Of a stretch of 64,000 bases of DNA, positions 34,794 to 44,603 are shown one piece after another. The first letter of the stretch is position 1. Each line of letters opens with the position of its first letter. This DNA is from Advenella mimigardefordensis DPN7 (lineage in GTDB: Bacteria > Pseudomonadota > Gammaproteobacteria > Burkholderiales > Burkholderiaceae_B), in NCBI RefSeq assembly GCF_000521505.1, contig NZ_CP003915.1, positions 2,294,001 to 2,358,000 on the forward strand, read 5' to 3'. The notes under the pieces were generated by a model. That model worked only from the letters and a program-made list of their open reading frames with translations. It was not told the origin of the DNA and did no database searches. A program made the position numbers and the translations under genes.

Positions 34794-35702
34794 TTAAGAA
34801 TGCGGCGTAACTTCAACACCAGTAAAACTTTCGTAGATTTTCACCACTGCCACCCCGTCTTCCTGGCCATAGCCTGACGCTCGAGCCATTTGAAATACCT
34901 GTTGCGCCGCCGGAACCATAAACATAGGCATTTTTAATGATTTTGCAAACTGAGTTTGAAGCTCCAGGTCCTTGTAAGTGATCTCCATGCGTACACCGTC
35001 GAAATTTCGCGCGATAACGCGAGGAGCACAGTACTGAAAAGCAGCACTGTTGCCTGTAGAATCACTGACGATCTCATAAATCCGTTTAGGATCAAGTCCA
35101 GCCTTTGCACCCAGGGCCAGTGCCTCCGCGATAAGAACACGATTGGCCTGGAATAGCATGTTGTTAATTAGCTTCATTGCTGTTCCACTACCACAAGCTC
35201 CTACATGAATAATTTTGGAGGTAATCGACTCGAGAGCGAATCGAGCGCGCTCCAGCGCCAGCGAGCTTCCTCCAACCAAGGCTTTCAATGTTCCATCTTC
35301 TGCACCTTTGGGTAGCCCTGTGACTGGGGCGTCAATTAAGGCAATCCCTTTTTCCGATAGTCGCTTCTCCATCTCTTGCAATTTTTGAGGATTGACTGTA
35401 CTCATGCATATGATGACATCACCTGAAACTGCCCCATGTACCAGTCCGTTTTTTCCCCAAATGACGGATTCTACCTGCTCAGTTGTTTCCACCATTAGCA
35501 TTACAATACGCGCGTGCTCCGCTACATCAAGCGGGCTGCTCGCAAGCATCCCTCCCGCCTCAACGATTCGCTTCGCTTTTTTGCTGTCAATATCAAAAAC
35601 AAAAACTTGATGGCCAGCTTTGACGAGATTCATCGCCATTGGCTCCCCCATCTGGCCCAGACCGATGAATCCAATGATTGGTGTGTTGATTTGATTATTC
35701 AT
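34794..35702 (-). CDS. NAD-dependent beta-hydroxyacid dehydrogenase (3-hydroxyisobutyrate dehydrogenase family)
   Basis: 302 residues from the ATG at 35702 (MNNQINTPIIGFIGLG), with TGGAGAAATATA before it. NAD motif GFIGLGQMGEPMAMNL, substrate motif DAPVTGLPKGAEDGTLKALVGG and catalytic Lys in GSGTAMKLINNMLFQANR. Standard single-copy length, unlike the family members at 26225 and 45718. First of a dehydrogenase - amidohydrolase - Bug block that mirrors 47547-43463. The 252-bp gap upstream (35703-35954) has no gene that I can support. Confidence 0.92.
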   Translation of the reverse strand: MNNQINTPIIGFIGLGQMGEPMAMNLVKAGHQVFVFDIDSKKAKRIVEAGGMLASSPLDVAEHARIVMLMVETTEQVESVIWGKNGLVHGAVSGDVIICMSTVNPQKLQEMEKRLSEKGIALIDAPVTGLPKGAEDGTLKALVGGSSLALERARFALESITSKIIHVGACGSGTAMKLINNMLFQANRVLIAEALALGAKAGLDPKRIYEIVSDSTGNSAAFQYCAPRVIARNFDGVRMEITYKDLELQTQFAKSLKMPMFMVPAAQQVFQMARASGYGQEDGVAVVKIYESFTGVEVTPHS

Positions 35703-35954
35703 TATATTTCTCCATATAAAAAGCATGTTCCAGGCAGAACTAGCCGCTCGCTCAATACCGTTTCGCCTGCATTCGTTCTACAAACGACCAACCTTCCCTA
35801 TCTCACTAAATCAAAGTTAATCACCCTTTCCTCCATTATCATTTCTAAATGCCATTCAATACATACAGTCAAAATAAATGCCATTTTTTACCGACTGTTC
35901 CTCTTTGGTAGTTCGTTACGTTATGGTCCCGTTCTTCCAGCTTTGTTGTAGTGA

Positions 35955-36185
35955 CTAGAACGGCTTATACCCTGGTCTCTTATATATGCTGGTCAGCTTG
36001 CCCAGAATTTCGGGTTTGTAAACTTTCTCGGTCCAGTCTCCGGATGGAACATCTTCTATCGCAACTGAAATGGAAGAATCGTCAGCGCCAAGGGTGCTTG
36101 CTAGCGCTTCAGAAATTGAATCGGCTAGCTCTTGCTTTTGTTGCTCTGAGCGACCAGCAAGAAGCTTGATATTGATATGAGGCAT
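35955..36185 (-). CDS. 4-oxalocrotonate tautomerase-family protein
   Basis: 76 residues from the ATG at 36185 (MPHINIKLLAGRSEQQK); the start is fixed by GGAGG 6 bases upstream and by the catalytic N-terminal Pro that follows the initiator Met. Features: beta-strand HINIKLL, helix KQELADSISEALASTLG and SISVAIEDVPSGDW. Family members isomerise 2-hydroxymuconate-type enols or related keto acids. It follows the SDR gene at 36250 by 64 bases. Tautomerase, amidohydrolase and dehydrogenase together fit ring-fission product metabolism (inference). Confidence 0.88.
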   Translation of the reverse strand: MPHINIKLLAGRSEQQKQELADSISEALASTLGADDSSISVAIEDVPSGDWTEKVYKPEILGKLTSIYKRPGYKPF

Positions 36186-36249
36186 GATCGCCCTCCTGTT
36201 GACTGCGCCTGCGTTCAAATTCACCGCCGCAGTCTATGTAAATACGCCT

Positions 36250-36987
36250 TTAGTAGGCTTGACTGGTAGGCCGGAATAACACTTCGTTGATGTCCACTTC
36301 ATCCGGTTGGCTGATAGCAAACGCGACTACACGAGCAAACGACTCTGCTGGAATGGCCTGTTCATATGTCTTGCGCATGTTTGCAGCGATGGTAGTGTCT
36401 GTAATCGTGTTGATCAGTTCCGTTGCGACAGCACCTGGTGAAATGATCGTCGTGCGGATGTTGTACGGTTTTATCTCTTGCCGCAGCCCTTCTGAAAGCG
36501 CTCTGACGGCATGTTTTGTAGCTGCATATACCGTTCCGCCCGGCCCTACTTTATGACCAGCAACAGAGGATACATTGATGATGTGCCCTGACTTTTGTGC
36601 CTTCATGACAGGCAGCACGGCTGCGATACCATAAAGTACACCTTTAATATTCACGTCAATCATGCGATCCCACTCGTCGATATGAAGATTTTCCAGCATT
36701 GAGCTGGGCATAAGACCTGCATTGTTGATCAGGACGTCAACGCGGCCATACTCCTTTACGGTTTGCGCTACCAGATTCTCAACCTGCTTTCGGTCAGTCA
36801 CATCCGTGGGAACGATCACACTTTCGTTTAGTTCGAGTTCCTTTGCCAGCGCCTGAAGCCGGTCAGTCCGGCGAGCGGCAAGCATCAGCTTTGCACCTTT
36901 TTTTGCTAACATACGCGCTGTGGCTTCACCCAGGCCACTGCTGGCACCTGTGATGATAACTACTTTATCTTTGATATTTTCTGTCAT
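36250..36987 (-). CDS. Short-chain dehydrogenase/reductase
   Basis: 245 residues from the ATG at 36987 ([16 protein letters not shown]), preceded by AGGAG. NAD(P) motif [16 protein letters not shown], catalytic Ser in [11 protein letters not shown] and YAATK. The YdfG-like pattern ([38 protein letters not shown]) suggests a broad 3-hydroxyacid or alcohol oxidoreductase. Downstream of a second SDR gene (37064) and upstream of the tautomerase. Confidence 0.9.
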   Translation of the reverse strand: MTENIKDKVVIITGASSGLGEATARMLAKKGAKLMLAARRTDRLQALAKELELNESVIVPTDVTDRKQVENLVAQTVKEYGRVDVLINNAGLMPSSMLENLHIDEWDRMIDVNIKGVLYGIAAVLPVMKAQKSGHIINVSSVAGHKVGPGGTVYAATKHAVRALSEGLRQEIKPYNIRTTIISPGAVATELINTITDTTIAANMRKTYEQAIPAESFARVVAFAISQPDEVDINEVLFRPTSQAY

Positions 36988-37063
36988 GTTTGAAAACTCC
37001 TGGTTAACTGGCACAGTACGGGGTGCACAGCCGCTCTATCACTAGGCCGAGACGAATGCTCTT

Positions 37064-37825
37064 TCAGCGTATGGTGTAACCGCCGTCAACACTTAATGCA
37101 TGCCCAATAACAAAACTAGCCCCTGGACTGCATAGCCAAAGTACCGCCGATGCGATTTCTTCTGGTCGCCCGAGGCGTGCGATAGGCTGATCTTTCATGA
37201 GAAGATCCATCGCATCGGGTTCCGTGTCCAGCATATGACGCACCATTGGTGTTTCGATAATTCCGGGGCAAACTGCATTGATTCGGATGCCTCTTGCTGC
37301 ATACTCAAGCGCCGCGCTTTTAGTCAGCCCCAGCACCCCGTGCTTAGATGCGTGATAGGCACCTCGCCCGGCAATGCCGACCAATCCGCCCATGGACGAA
37401 CAGTTCACAATAGCACCGCTACCCTGTTGCCGCATTTGCAGCAACTCATATTTCATGCAATTCCACACACCGCGCAGATTAACCGCCTGGACCCGATCAA
37501 ACTCGTCGCCATCTGCGTCCGCAGTGTCTGCTACCGGGCTTTGAACGCCTGCATTGTTATATGCGGCATCCAGACGGCCGAATGTCTTGATCGTCAGCTC
37601 AACCATTGCTTTTACCTGCATTTCATCTGCAACATCACAAGTCACGGCAAGCGCACGGAACCCAGCCGCATTAAGCTGATCTACAGCAGCAATCAACTTT
37701 TCTTTATCGTTTGCTGCCAACACGACCGAGGCCCCTGCTTCGGCAAAGGCCTTGGCAGTTGCAAATCCTATTCCTGCGCTGGCACCGGTAACTAGTGCAA
37801 CCTTGCCGTCAAAAAAACTGTTCAT
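37064..37825 (-). CDS. Short-chain dehydrogenase/reductase
   Basis: 253 residues from the ATG at 37825 (MNSFFDGKVALVTGAS); the upstream in-frame ATG at 37831 sits directly against the GGAG and is less likely. Motifs TGASAGIGFA, NNAGVQSP, SSMGGLVGIAGRGAYHASK and the C-terminal SVDGGYTI are the classic SDR set. It is 76 bases upstream of the SDR at 36250, and the two may act on successive hydroxyl groups. The LysR gene at 38356 lies further upstream on the same strand, beyond the P460 remnant. Confidence 0.92.
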   Translation of the reverse strand: MNSFFDGKVALVTGASAGIGFATAKAFAEAGASVVLAANDKEKLIAAVDQLNAAGFRALAVTCDVADEMQVKAMVELTIKTFGRLDAAYNNAGVQSPVADTADADGDEFDRVQAVNLRGVWNCMKYELLQMRQQGSGAIVNCSSMGGLVGIAGRGAYHASKHGVLGLTKSAALEYAARGIRINAVCPGIIETPMVRHMLDTEPDAMDLLMKDQPIARLGRPEEIASAVLWLCSPGASFVIGHALSVDGGYTIR

Positions 37826-37929
37826 TTGCATCTCCGCTCATATTGATAATTGTTAAATTAGAGCGCGCCTGCTTTCAATCGTAAATAGGCAAAAAATGCT
37901 AGCAGTAATGAAATTAATTCATGAGTAAG

Positions 37930-38323
37930 CCGTTTCAGGGCACACACTACCCGGCAATACAGTCATCACAATGGAAGACTATCGCAATGGTGAACTCTTT
38001 CGCTACGTTGTAATGGAAAAACGCGATGGTTGGGGTGATCGCTATGAAGAGTCTATTCGTAACGGTGATTGGGAGTTTCAGTCGTTTCGCCCGGACCGTT
38101 CAATCAATCGGTCTGTAAATGTAGCGCGTTGTATGGGCCGCCACAAGAACAAAGCGACCACGTCTTCACGCTAGATCTCATGCGTACCGCTACGCTGAGT
38201 CAGACACAGTCCTTGTTATCCGGTTCCGCAGAGCTCTCGCTGGCTCATCATGACATGTTCGATCCGGATATCGTCGCGCTGTTGACCCGGAATCTCGGTC
38301 TGAACGGCAGTAATGACAATTGA
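37930..38323 (+). pseudogene. Remnant of a cytochrome P460-like heme protein gene
   Basis: Plus-strand relic in two frames. Frame one reads LPGNTVITMEDYRNGELFRY, YVVMEKRDGWGDRYEESIRN and GDWEFQSFRPDRSINRSVN, a run typical of P460-type c-heme proteins, then RCMGRHKN. A single base change (TGC to CGC) has turned the expected CMGCH heme motif into CMGRH. A shift between about 38140 and 38165 then moves the conserved SDHVFTLDLMRTA into another frame. There is no signal peptide and the 5' part is missing. Lying between a minus-strand SDR and a minus-strand LysR gene, it marks a rearranged junction. Confidence 0.55.
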
Positions 38324-38355
38324 GAACGACCTAGGTGACCGGATATCACAAATAA

Positions 38356-39246
38356 CTAATAGCGTAATTCTTCAATCAAGAGCTTCATCGCTTGGGAAGG
38401 CTGTCTTCTGCTTGGGTAATACAGATGGTATCCAGGCCACAGAGGACACCAGTCCTCCAGAATGCGCACGAGATTCCCTTTTGCTATATGACTTTCTGTC
38501 ATCGCTTCCGGCACATAGGCCAGCCCAACTCCTTCTAAAGCGCCGTCAAGCACTTCATAAATGCCGTTGACAACCAGCTGTCCATCAACACGAACCGTGA
38601 ACTCGCTGCCACCCTTTTTCTTAAATTCCCATGCATACAAGCCCCCATGCGTCGGTAGGCGCAGATTTACACAACGATGATGCACGAGGTCGTACGGCGT
38701 TTTTGGCGGAGGATTATTGGCAAAATATTCAGGCGTTGCAACGACTGCGAATCGCACGTCTGGCCCAATCCGCACAGCAATCATGTCCTGCGCTAACGAT
38801 TCTCCGAAGCGGACACCAGCATCATAACGGTCTGCTGCTATGTCGTTCAAGCCGTAGTCGCAGATGAGCTCAATCTTGATATCCGGGTATTGAGCAAGGA
38901 ACGTCATCAGTTTTGGCCACAAGATTGTCTTGATTGCATAGTCTGTCGCCGTGATGCGAACAGTGCCGATAGGCTTATCCCGAAATTCGCTTAATGCCTG
39001 AACCTGTGTATCAATCTCCGTCATCTGATTGACGATATTCTGAAACAGATGCTCGCCAGCTTCTGTTGGAGAAACGTTACGAGTCGTGCGCGTTAACAAT
39101 CGGATTCCAACGTTGGTTTCCAATGTGCGGATGCTGTGACTAAGGGCTGATTGAGAGATGCCCAATTTTGCTGCAGCGCGCGTAAAATTTCCTTCGCGAA
39201 CGACAGTCACGAATGCGAGCAAACCGCTGTAATTATCACGGGGCAT
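38356..39246 (-). CDS. LysR-family transcriptional regulator
   Basis: 296 residues. DNA-binding helix-turn-helix at about 10-60 (GNFTRAAAKLGISQSALSHSIRTLE, VGIRLLTRTTRNVSPTEAGE), then an effector domain with FRDKPIGTVRITATDYA. This is the subgroup often found beside SDR or aldo-keto reductase genes. GGAG lies 8 bases before the ATG. It is divergent from the RibD-like reductase at 39484 and may control it, or the SDR genes on its own strand; the sequence does not decide. Confidence 0.92.
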   Translation of the reverse strand: MPRDNYSGLLAFVTVVREGNFTRAAAKLGISQSALSHSIRTLETNVGIRLLTRTTRNVSPTEAGEHLFQNIVNQMTEIDTQVQALSEFRDKPIGTVRITATDYAIKTILWPKLMTFLAQYPDIKIELICDYGLNDIAADRYDAGVRFGESLAQDMIAVRIGPDVRFAVVATPEYFANNPPPKTPYDLVHHRCVNLRLPTHGGLYAWEFKKKGGSEFTVRVDGQLVVNGIYEVLDGALEGVGLAYVPEAMTESHIAKGNLVRILEDWCPLWPGYHLYYPSRRQPSQAMKLLIEELRY

Positions 39247-39379
39247 TCATGATTCTCCTTCATAGGTGCTTGCAGATTTTATCATCTTAACGAAGTATTC
39301 AATTTTTGCAATAATAATGAGTCAGCAGTCGTTCGGTATGAAGTTGGCGTGAGTACCGTTTTGGACTAAAGCGCGATTA

Positions 39380-39399
39380 AAACGACAAGCCAGTCGTTT
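39380..39399. promoter_or_regulatory. Dyad in the LysR/RibD-like divergent spacer
   Basis: AAACGAC (39380-39386) and GTCGTTT (39393-39399) are perfect inverted repeats with a 6-base spacer, about 85 bases before the reductase ATG and 134 before the LysR ATG. It may be the LysR operator. The rest of 39247-39483 shows no clear promoter. Confidence 0.4.
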
Positions 39400-39483
39400 C
39401 TAACACACTTGAAATCCAACACTGTAATTTTAAAAAATTTTCTTAACCGCTGTTTAACATACTCAAATCTATCGGGAACCTAT

Positions 39484-40212
39484 ATGCGCCCAAAAATAAT
39501 ATGCCACATGATCGGTTCCATCGATGGCCGACTTTTATCCAATCGGTGGACCCCGTTACCTGAAGGTACAGATACTGGCACTGTACTGAAAGTCTACGAA
39601 GAGGCTGCCAAAAGACTGGGTGGCCAGGGCTGGATTGTAGGCCGTAAGACGATGGCAGATATGGTCCGCGGAGAAAAGCAGCCTCAAAATGTGACTGGAA
39701 CATTGACACAGCGCGTACCGTACATCGGTAAGCGACAGGGGCGCGCGCTTGCCGTTGCGGTTGACCCGAGTGGGAAACTTCACTATGGCACGGATCATCT
39801 AGGTTCTGAACATGTTGTTGCGATACTGAGTGAACATGTCTCGGACGATTACCTGGCGCAATTACGCAAAGATGGCGTGTCCTATTTATTCGCCGGCGCC
39901 GATGGGCGCAATCTCAATCTGGCAATGCAAACAATGGCCAGTACATTTGGCGTTGAAACAATCTTACTGGAAGGCGGTGGCGCGACCAATGGAGCTTTTC
40001 TGAAAGCTGACTTGATTGACGAGATCAGTCTGCTCGTCTATCCCGGGATTGATGGTTTAGCGGGCGTTCCCAGTATATTTCAATATTACGGTAATCAGGG
40101 CGACGAAAGACCGGCAGCCGGTCGTTCCTTGCGTCTGCTATCAGTCGAAACCTTGTCCGCCGGGATTGTGTGGTTACGTTACACGATAGACCATAGTGGC
40201 CGGAGTCAATAG
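39484..40212 (+). CDS. RibD C-terminal-domain (dihydrofolate reductase-like) reductase
   Basis: 242 residues from the ATG at 39484 (MRPKIICHMIGSIDGRL), with a purine-rich GGGAA upstream; the longer frame from 39409 adds non-family sequence. The protein consists of the RibD reductase fold only: MIGSIDGRLLSNRW, GGQGWIVGRKTMADM, and the NADPH loop TILLEGGGATNGAFLKADLIDEISLLVYPGI. There is no deaminase domain, so it is not a complete riboflavin-pathway enzyme; stand-alone members are NADPH reductases of uncertain substrate. It converges on the GMC gene at 40241. Confidence 0.87.
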   Translation: MRPKIICHMIGSIDGRLLSNRWTPLPEGTDTGTVLKVYEEAAKRLGGQGWIVGRKTMADMVRGEKQPQNVTGTLTQRVPYIGKRQGRALAVAVDPSGKLHYGTDHLGSEHVVAILSEHVSDDYLAQLRKDGVSYLFAGADGRNLNLAMQTMASTFGVETILLEGGGATNGAFLKADLIDEISLLVYPGIDGLAGVPSIFQYYGNQGDERPAAGRSLRLLSVETLSAGIVWLRYTIDHSGRSQ

Positions 40213-40240
40213 CCTCCAGCCACACGTGTCTGGACATGTG

Positions 40241-41878
40241 CTATTTCAGATCGGCAAGAATCATATCCGCGCACTTCTCCCCGATCATCATGCACGGGAC
40301 GCTGGTATTGCCCGAGATAATTGTCGGCATTACAGATGCATCTGCAATACGCAACCCTTCAATACCGTGAACTTTCAGGCGTTCATCTACCACCGCCATG
40401 GGATCTTTACCCATCTTGCATGAACCGACCATATGTTGCGTCGACTGTCCTGTTTCCCGGATGTATGACAGAATGTCTTCGTCGGACTTGATCGCAGCGC
40501 CGGGCGCCAGTTCGGTGGCAATCGCTTCACGCATCGGACTGCTAGCGGCGATATCCCGGGCACGTCTTACGGCTGCGATCGCTGTTTTTCGGTCGTAGTC
40601 CGTATCAAGAAATCGATATTTAACAACGGGCGGATCAAACGGCGCTGCAGATCGAATATGCACACTGCCCGTGCTTTCAGTTCGCTGTACATGGCTGTAC
40701 ATGAAGAACCCTTCCGTCTTTGACATGCGCCGCCCTTTTCCTGCGAGCAATTCAATAATATAGGGACTGACGACCATCATGACGTCCGGCTCCTTGACCT
40801 GATCGCTTGAACGGGCAAAAACACGCACTGATCCATGCCCTTGTGAGATCATGCCCTTACGCAGAAAGACCCACTTCAGTACTTCCAACCCCAGCCGCCA
40901 GCCACGCCCCTTTTTCGCGAGGGAAATACCCGGCCGATTGAATTTCCATTTCATGAGCGCGGCATAATGATCCCGTAGATTCTCGCCTACGCCACGCAGC
41001 TCGTGTACCGGCTCGATCCCATGCTTGCGCAAAATGTCGGGATTACCAATACCTGATAATTCCAGCAACTTAGGCGTATTTGCCGTACCAGCGCAGACAA
41101 TGACTTCACGGCGGGCACGGATTTCGCGGCGTTGACCTTTCTGCATGATACGTACGCCTACGCAGCGCTTGCCTTCCAGTATGAGCGAGGTGGCTTCGGT
41201 ACCCTTCATGATCGTGAGGTTTTTCCTGTTCCGAGCCGGCCGCAGATAGGATGTGGCCGTACTCTGGCGAGCGCCATTGCGTGCCGTCAACTGGGCCATC
41301 GCAGCGCCCTCCTGCATTGCTCCGCTATAGTCTTCGTTGTACGGAATATCCGCCGATTTCGCGGCTGCGAAGAACAGGTCATAAAACGGACACAGTTTGC
41401 GCGTTTGCGTTACCGAAATCGGCCCGTTACGGCCTCGGAATTCATCGGATCCCAACTTGGTATTTTCGATTTTTTTGAAATACGGCAAGACTTCACTATA
41501 GCTCCAGCCGGTACAACCGAGACGACTCCAGGTATCGTAGTCCAGCTTCTGTCCCCGGTTATACACAATGGCGTTGATTGAACTGCTGCCGCCCAGCATT
41601 TTTCCACGCGGTACCGCCAGGGAACGATTCCCATAGCTGGGATCGGGTTCAGACTCGTAGCGCCAGTCCACGGCCGGGTTATCAACCAGATATTGCAGCG
41701 CCAGCGGTGGTCGCGTAAAGATATAAGATGCGCCTTTTGTTCCGGCTTCAATGCACAAAACCTGGTACTTCCCGTTCTCACTCAATCGACTGGCCACAAC
41801 GCCGCCGCCGGATCCGGAGCCGACCACGATAAAGTCGAAAGTCTCCTGATCCGCCTTGTTTTTATTTGACATACTCAT
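40241..41878 (-). CDS. GMC-family FAD alcohol oxidoreductase
   Basis: 545 residues. FAD motif FIVVGSGSGGGVVASRL, GMC signature PRGKMLGGSSSINAIVYNRG, and C-terminal STQHMVGSCKMG (His) with ISGNTSVPCMMIGEKCAD (Asn). It is the last gene of the 47891-40241 operon and begins one base after the aldehyde dehydrogenase stop, so translation is probably coupled. The alcohol-to-aldehyde-to-acid pair repeats that at 18755/20308, though sequence details differ and this copy has a different loop composition (AKKGRGWRLGLEVLKWVFLR). Confidence 0.91.
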   Translation of the reverse strand: MSMSNKNKADQETFDFIVVGSGSGGGVVASRLSENGKYQVLCIEAGTKGASYIFTRPPLALQYLVDNPAVDWRYESEPDPSYGNRSLAVPRGKMLGGSSSINAIVYNRGQKLDYDTWSRLGCTGWSYSEVLPYFKKIENTKLGSDEFRGRNGPISVTQTRKLCPFYDLFFAAAKSADIPYNEDYSGAMQEGAAMAQLTARNGARQSTATSYLRPARNRKNLTIMKGTEATSLILEGKRCVGVRIMQKGQRREIRARREVIVCAGTANTPKLLELSGIGNPDILRKHGIEPVHELRGVGENLRDHYAALMKWKFNRPGISLAKKGRGWRLGLEVLKWVFLRKGMISQGHGSVRVFARSSDQVKEPDVMMVVSPYIIELLAGKGRRMSKTEGFFMYSHVQRTESTGSVHIRSAAPFDPPVVKYRFLDTDYDRKTAIAAVRRARDIAASSPMREAIATELAPGAAIKSDEDILSYIRETGQSTQHMVGSCKMGKDPMAVVDERLKVHGIEGLRIADASVMPTIISGNTSVPCMMIGEKCADMILADLK

Positions 41879-41879
41879 C

Positions 41880-43367
41880 TTAATTCCCGTTGATATACAC
41901 GCTCTTTTCGTAAAGGAATCCGTCTATATGCTGGGCACCGCCCTTCATGCCGTATCCACTCTGCTTGCATCCGCTGAAACCCACGGCGGGATCGGCCAGG
42001 CCATAGCAATTAATCCAGATTTTGCCGGCCTGGATGCCGTTCATGGCCGCCATCATGGTGCCGACATTGGTCGTCCAGACCGCTCCGCCCAATCCATAGA
42101 TGGTGTCATTGGCCAATCTGAGCGCGTCGTCTACTGTATCGAAGGGGATGACTGATGCTACCGGTCCGAATATTTCCTCTCTGGCGATGCGCATATCGTT
42201 ATGCACGTCGCTGAAAACTGTAGGCTGCACAAAATACCCTTCAGCCAGTTCAGCCCCGAGCCGTGTTCCTCCGGTTACCAGGCTGGCGCCCTCTTCCTGT
42301 CCGATTGTCATATATTCCATGACCCTCTCCAGTTGCCTGCCTGATATCAGAGGGCCGAGCTGCGACGCAGGGTCAAAGGGGTCGCCCACTTTAATGCCGC
42401 GGGTAAACGCAGCCAGCTTTTCCACAAATTCGTCGTAAATGCCACGCTGTACAAATATACGTGTACCGGCGGAACAGATTTGCCCGGAATTGTTATATAC
42501 GCCCATTGCGGCGCCAGGCACTGCTTTTTCCAGATCGGCATCTGCAAAAACAATATCGGGGGACTTGCCGCCCAGTTCCAGCTGAATACGCTTCATATTG
42601 CCAGCGGACGCCTTGATGATCTCTCTGCCGGTCATGGTGGATCCGGTAAAGCAAATGCGATCCACGTCCATATGTTCAGCAAGGGCAGCCCCCGCTTCTG
42701 CACCCAGACCCGTCACCACATTCACAACACCAGGAGGCACGCCTGCTTCCACAAGTAATTCTGCTGTTCTTAATGTAGTCAAAGAGGCATCCTCAGCTGT
42801 CTTAATGACAGTTGTGCATCCAGTAGCTAACGTCCCGCCGATGGTCCACCACATACTGATTAACGGTGCATTCCATGGAATAATGCTGCCAATGACGCCC
42901 ACAGGTGCCTTCAGGGTCAGCGTGGTAAAGTCTCCCTTCAGCGAATTGGGGATCGTTGTCCCTGACCAGTTCATTGCCTGGCTCGCAAAGTACTTAATTG
43001 TCTGGAACAGACTGTTTTTCATGGCGCGGGTGCGACTAATCGGCGCACCCATATCCATGGACTCGATCGTGGCCAACTCATCGAAATGCTGATCCAGCAC
43101 ATCGCATACGCGCAACATCAGCGTATAGCGTTCGAAAGGGGTAAAGCGGCTCCATGGTCCCTGAAAGGCCCGCCGGGCCGCCTGGACAGCCAGGTCTACG
43201 TCTTCGCGACTGCCTTTGGCCAGTGTCGCCAGCACCTTTCCGGTGGCCGGGTTGTAAGTGTCGATCGTTTCGCCAGACAGCGCAGGCCTCCACTTGCCAT
43301 CGATAAAATGCTGTTTTTGTTGACTGGATAGAAACTGCATCTGCGCAGTCGTTGAATTTTCGGTCAT
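41880..43367 (-). CDS. NAD(P)+-dependent aldehyde dehydrogenase
   Basis: 495 residues from the ATG at 43367 (MTENSTTAQMQFLSSQQ), with CAGG 8 bases before; the longer frame from 43400 adds atypical residues. ALDH landmarks: IPWNAPLISMWWTIGGTLATGC, FTGSTMTGREI, ELGGKSPDIVFADADL (Glu) and NNSGQICSAGTRIFV (Cys). It would oxidise the product of the adjacent GMC enzyme to a carboxylate. Located between the Bug gene at 43463 and the GMC gene at 40241. Confidence 0.92.
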   Translation of the reverse strand: MTENSTTAQMQFLSSQQKQHFIDGKWRPALSGETIDTYNPATGKVLATLAKGSREDVDLAVQAARRAFQGPWSRFTPFERYTLMLRVCDVLDQHFDELATIESMDMGAPISRTRAMKNSLFQTIKYFASQAMNWSGTTIPNSLKGDFTTLTLKAPVGVIGSIIPWNAPLISMWWTIGGTLATGCTTVIKTAEDASLTTLRTAELLVEAGVPPGVVNVVTGLGAEAGAALAEHMDVDRICFTGSTMTGREIIKASAGNMKRIQLELGGKSPDIVFADADLEKAVPGAAMGVYNNSGQICSAGTRIFVQRGIYDEFVEKLAAFTRGIKVGDPFDPASQLGPLISGRQLERVMEYMTIGQEEGASLVTGGTRLGAELAEGYFVQPTVFSDVHNDMRIAREEIFGPVASVIPFDTVDDALRLANDTIYGLGGAVWTTNVGTMMAAMNGIQAGKIWINCYGLADPAVGFSGCKQSGYGMKGGAQHIDGFLYEKSVYINGN

Positions 43368-43462
43368 ATTGTTTGCCTGATATATTCGTGATATCTCCAT
43401 TGCTCAGCCGCAAGGGCATTGATCTGAGTCGCGGAGATGTTCGGGTGAGTGATGACGGAAGC

Positions 43463-44467
43463 TTACAGATCAAGCTTGAGCCGTGCTCCCAGCTCTCTGG
43501 CTCGTTCAATTTCCCGCTGATTCATGGTTTTGAACTCGTCTGGCGTACCCGTAAAGGGTTCCGTATAGAAAGTGTCCCGCATTCGCGTTTGTACCTCGGG
43601 TACGGCCGTGACTTTATTGATAGCACTGTTCAATTCCTGTATAAGTGCGTCCGGCATGCCCTTTGGACCCACAAGGCCAAAGTAGCTATACGGTTCTATT
43701 GCTTCTAACCCTTTGATGCCCACTTCTTCTGTTCCTGGAATGCCGGGAAGATAGGATAATGCTTTGGGCGCAGTGACCGCGAGGGCGCGAACCCTGCCAT
43801 CCTTAATGAATGGCATCGCTGATTGTATCGTCGTAATGCATAAGTGAACGGTACCCGACGCAACCTGTATAAGAATGTCGGTATCCGATTTATACGGAAT
43901 ATGCTCTGCCTTCAATCCGCTTGCCAGTTTAAGATATTCGGTCTTTATATGGTTGGCCGAACCAATCCCTGCAGAACCATAATTGACCATGCCGGGGTTC
44001 TTGGCCGAGTATTCAACCAGCTCCTGCAGTGTTTTCACAGGTAGCGCTGCATTGACCGTGATGACTGCTGAGGAAATACCGGTCAATGCAATAAATGAGA
44101 AATCTTTCATCGGGTCATAAGTCACATCCTTACGAATGGCGGGAAACAGGGACAATGAACTGCCGGTGCCCATATAAAGGATGCGCCCGTTGGCTGCTGC
44201 ATCCTTGACCGAATTGATGGCCTGCATCTGGAAGGCGCCGGGTTTGTTCTCAATGACAACGGCGGTACCCAATTGATCCAGCAATTTTTGTCCATAGAGC
44301 CGTGCGATGGAGTCCGTTGCGCCGCCCGCGCCCATGCCGACCAGGACACGAACAGGGCCCGAGCCAAGCGCCTGGGCGAGCCCCGTGATGGGTGTTGTCA
44401 GGAATGCCATGCCAGCGCAACCGGCGCTTGCCGTCTTGAGCCATTCGCGTCGGGTATAGTGTTTCAT
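43463..44467 (-). CDS. Bug/TctC-family periplasmic binding protein
   Basis: 334 residues with a Tat-like leader (HYTRREWLKTASAGCAGMAFLTTPITGLAQ). Mature part: VRVLVGMGAGGATDSIARLYGQKLLDQL, NKPGAFQMQAINSVKDAAANGRILYMGTGSS and HIPYKSDTDILIQVASGTVH. It is the counterpart of 32447, in the same position after an amidohydrolase gene. The first loop (GMGAGGATDS) differs from the usual PPGGxxD, so ligand contacts may be unusual. The 136-base gap to the amidohydrolase gene has no clear promoter. Confidence 0.92.
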   Translation of the reverse strand: MKHYTRREWLKTASAGCAGMAFLTTPITGLAQALGSGPVRVLVGMGAGGATDSIARLYGQKLLDQLGTAVVIENKPGAFQMQAINSVKDAAANGRILYMGTGSSLSLFPAIRKDVTYDPMKDFSFIALTGISSAVITVNAALPVKTLQELVEYSAKNPGMVNYGSAGIGSANHIKTEYLKLASGLKAEHIPYKSDTDILIQVASGTVHLCITTIQSAMPFIKDGRVRALAVTAPKALSYLPGIPGTEEVGIKGLEAIEPYSYFGLVGPKGMPDALIQELNSAINKVTAVPEVQTRMRDTFYTEPFTGTPDEFKTMNQREIERARELGARLKLDL

Positions 44468-44603
44468 AGTACAGTCTCGCTATTATCGTTTAGTATTTCA
44501 ATAGTAGTGAGCGTCGCGCATCATCGAATTATCGGATCAATACGAAACGCTTGGAGCGTAGAAAGCGTGAAGCCCTGTCAATACCGCTTTCCTATTGTGT
44601 GAT

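Noticed and set aside
35868..35883. Sigma-54-like element TGGCATTTATTTTGAC (minus) upstream of the 35702 gene
   Set aside because: The nearly invariant GC at -12 reads GA, so it does not meet the pattern used for the other sites.
39334..39349. Weak -24/-12 candidate CGGTATGAAGTTGGCG before the RibD-like gene
   Set aside because: GG/GC spacing is right, but three of the specified bases differ; too weak to list.
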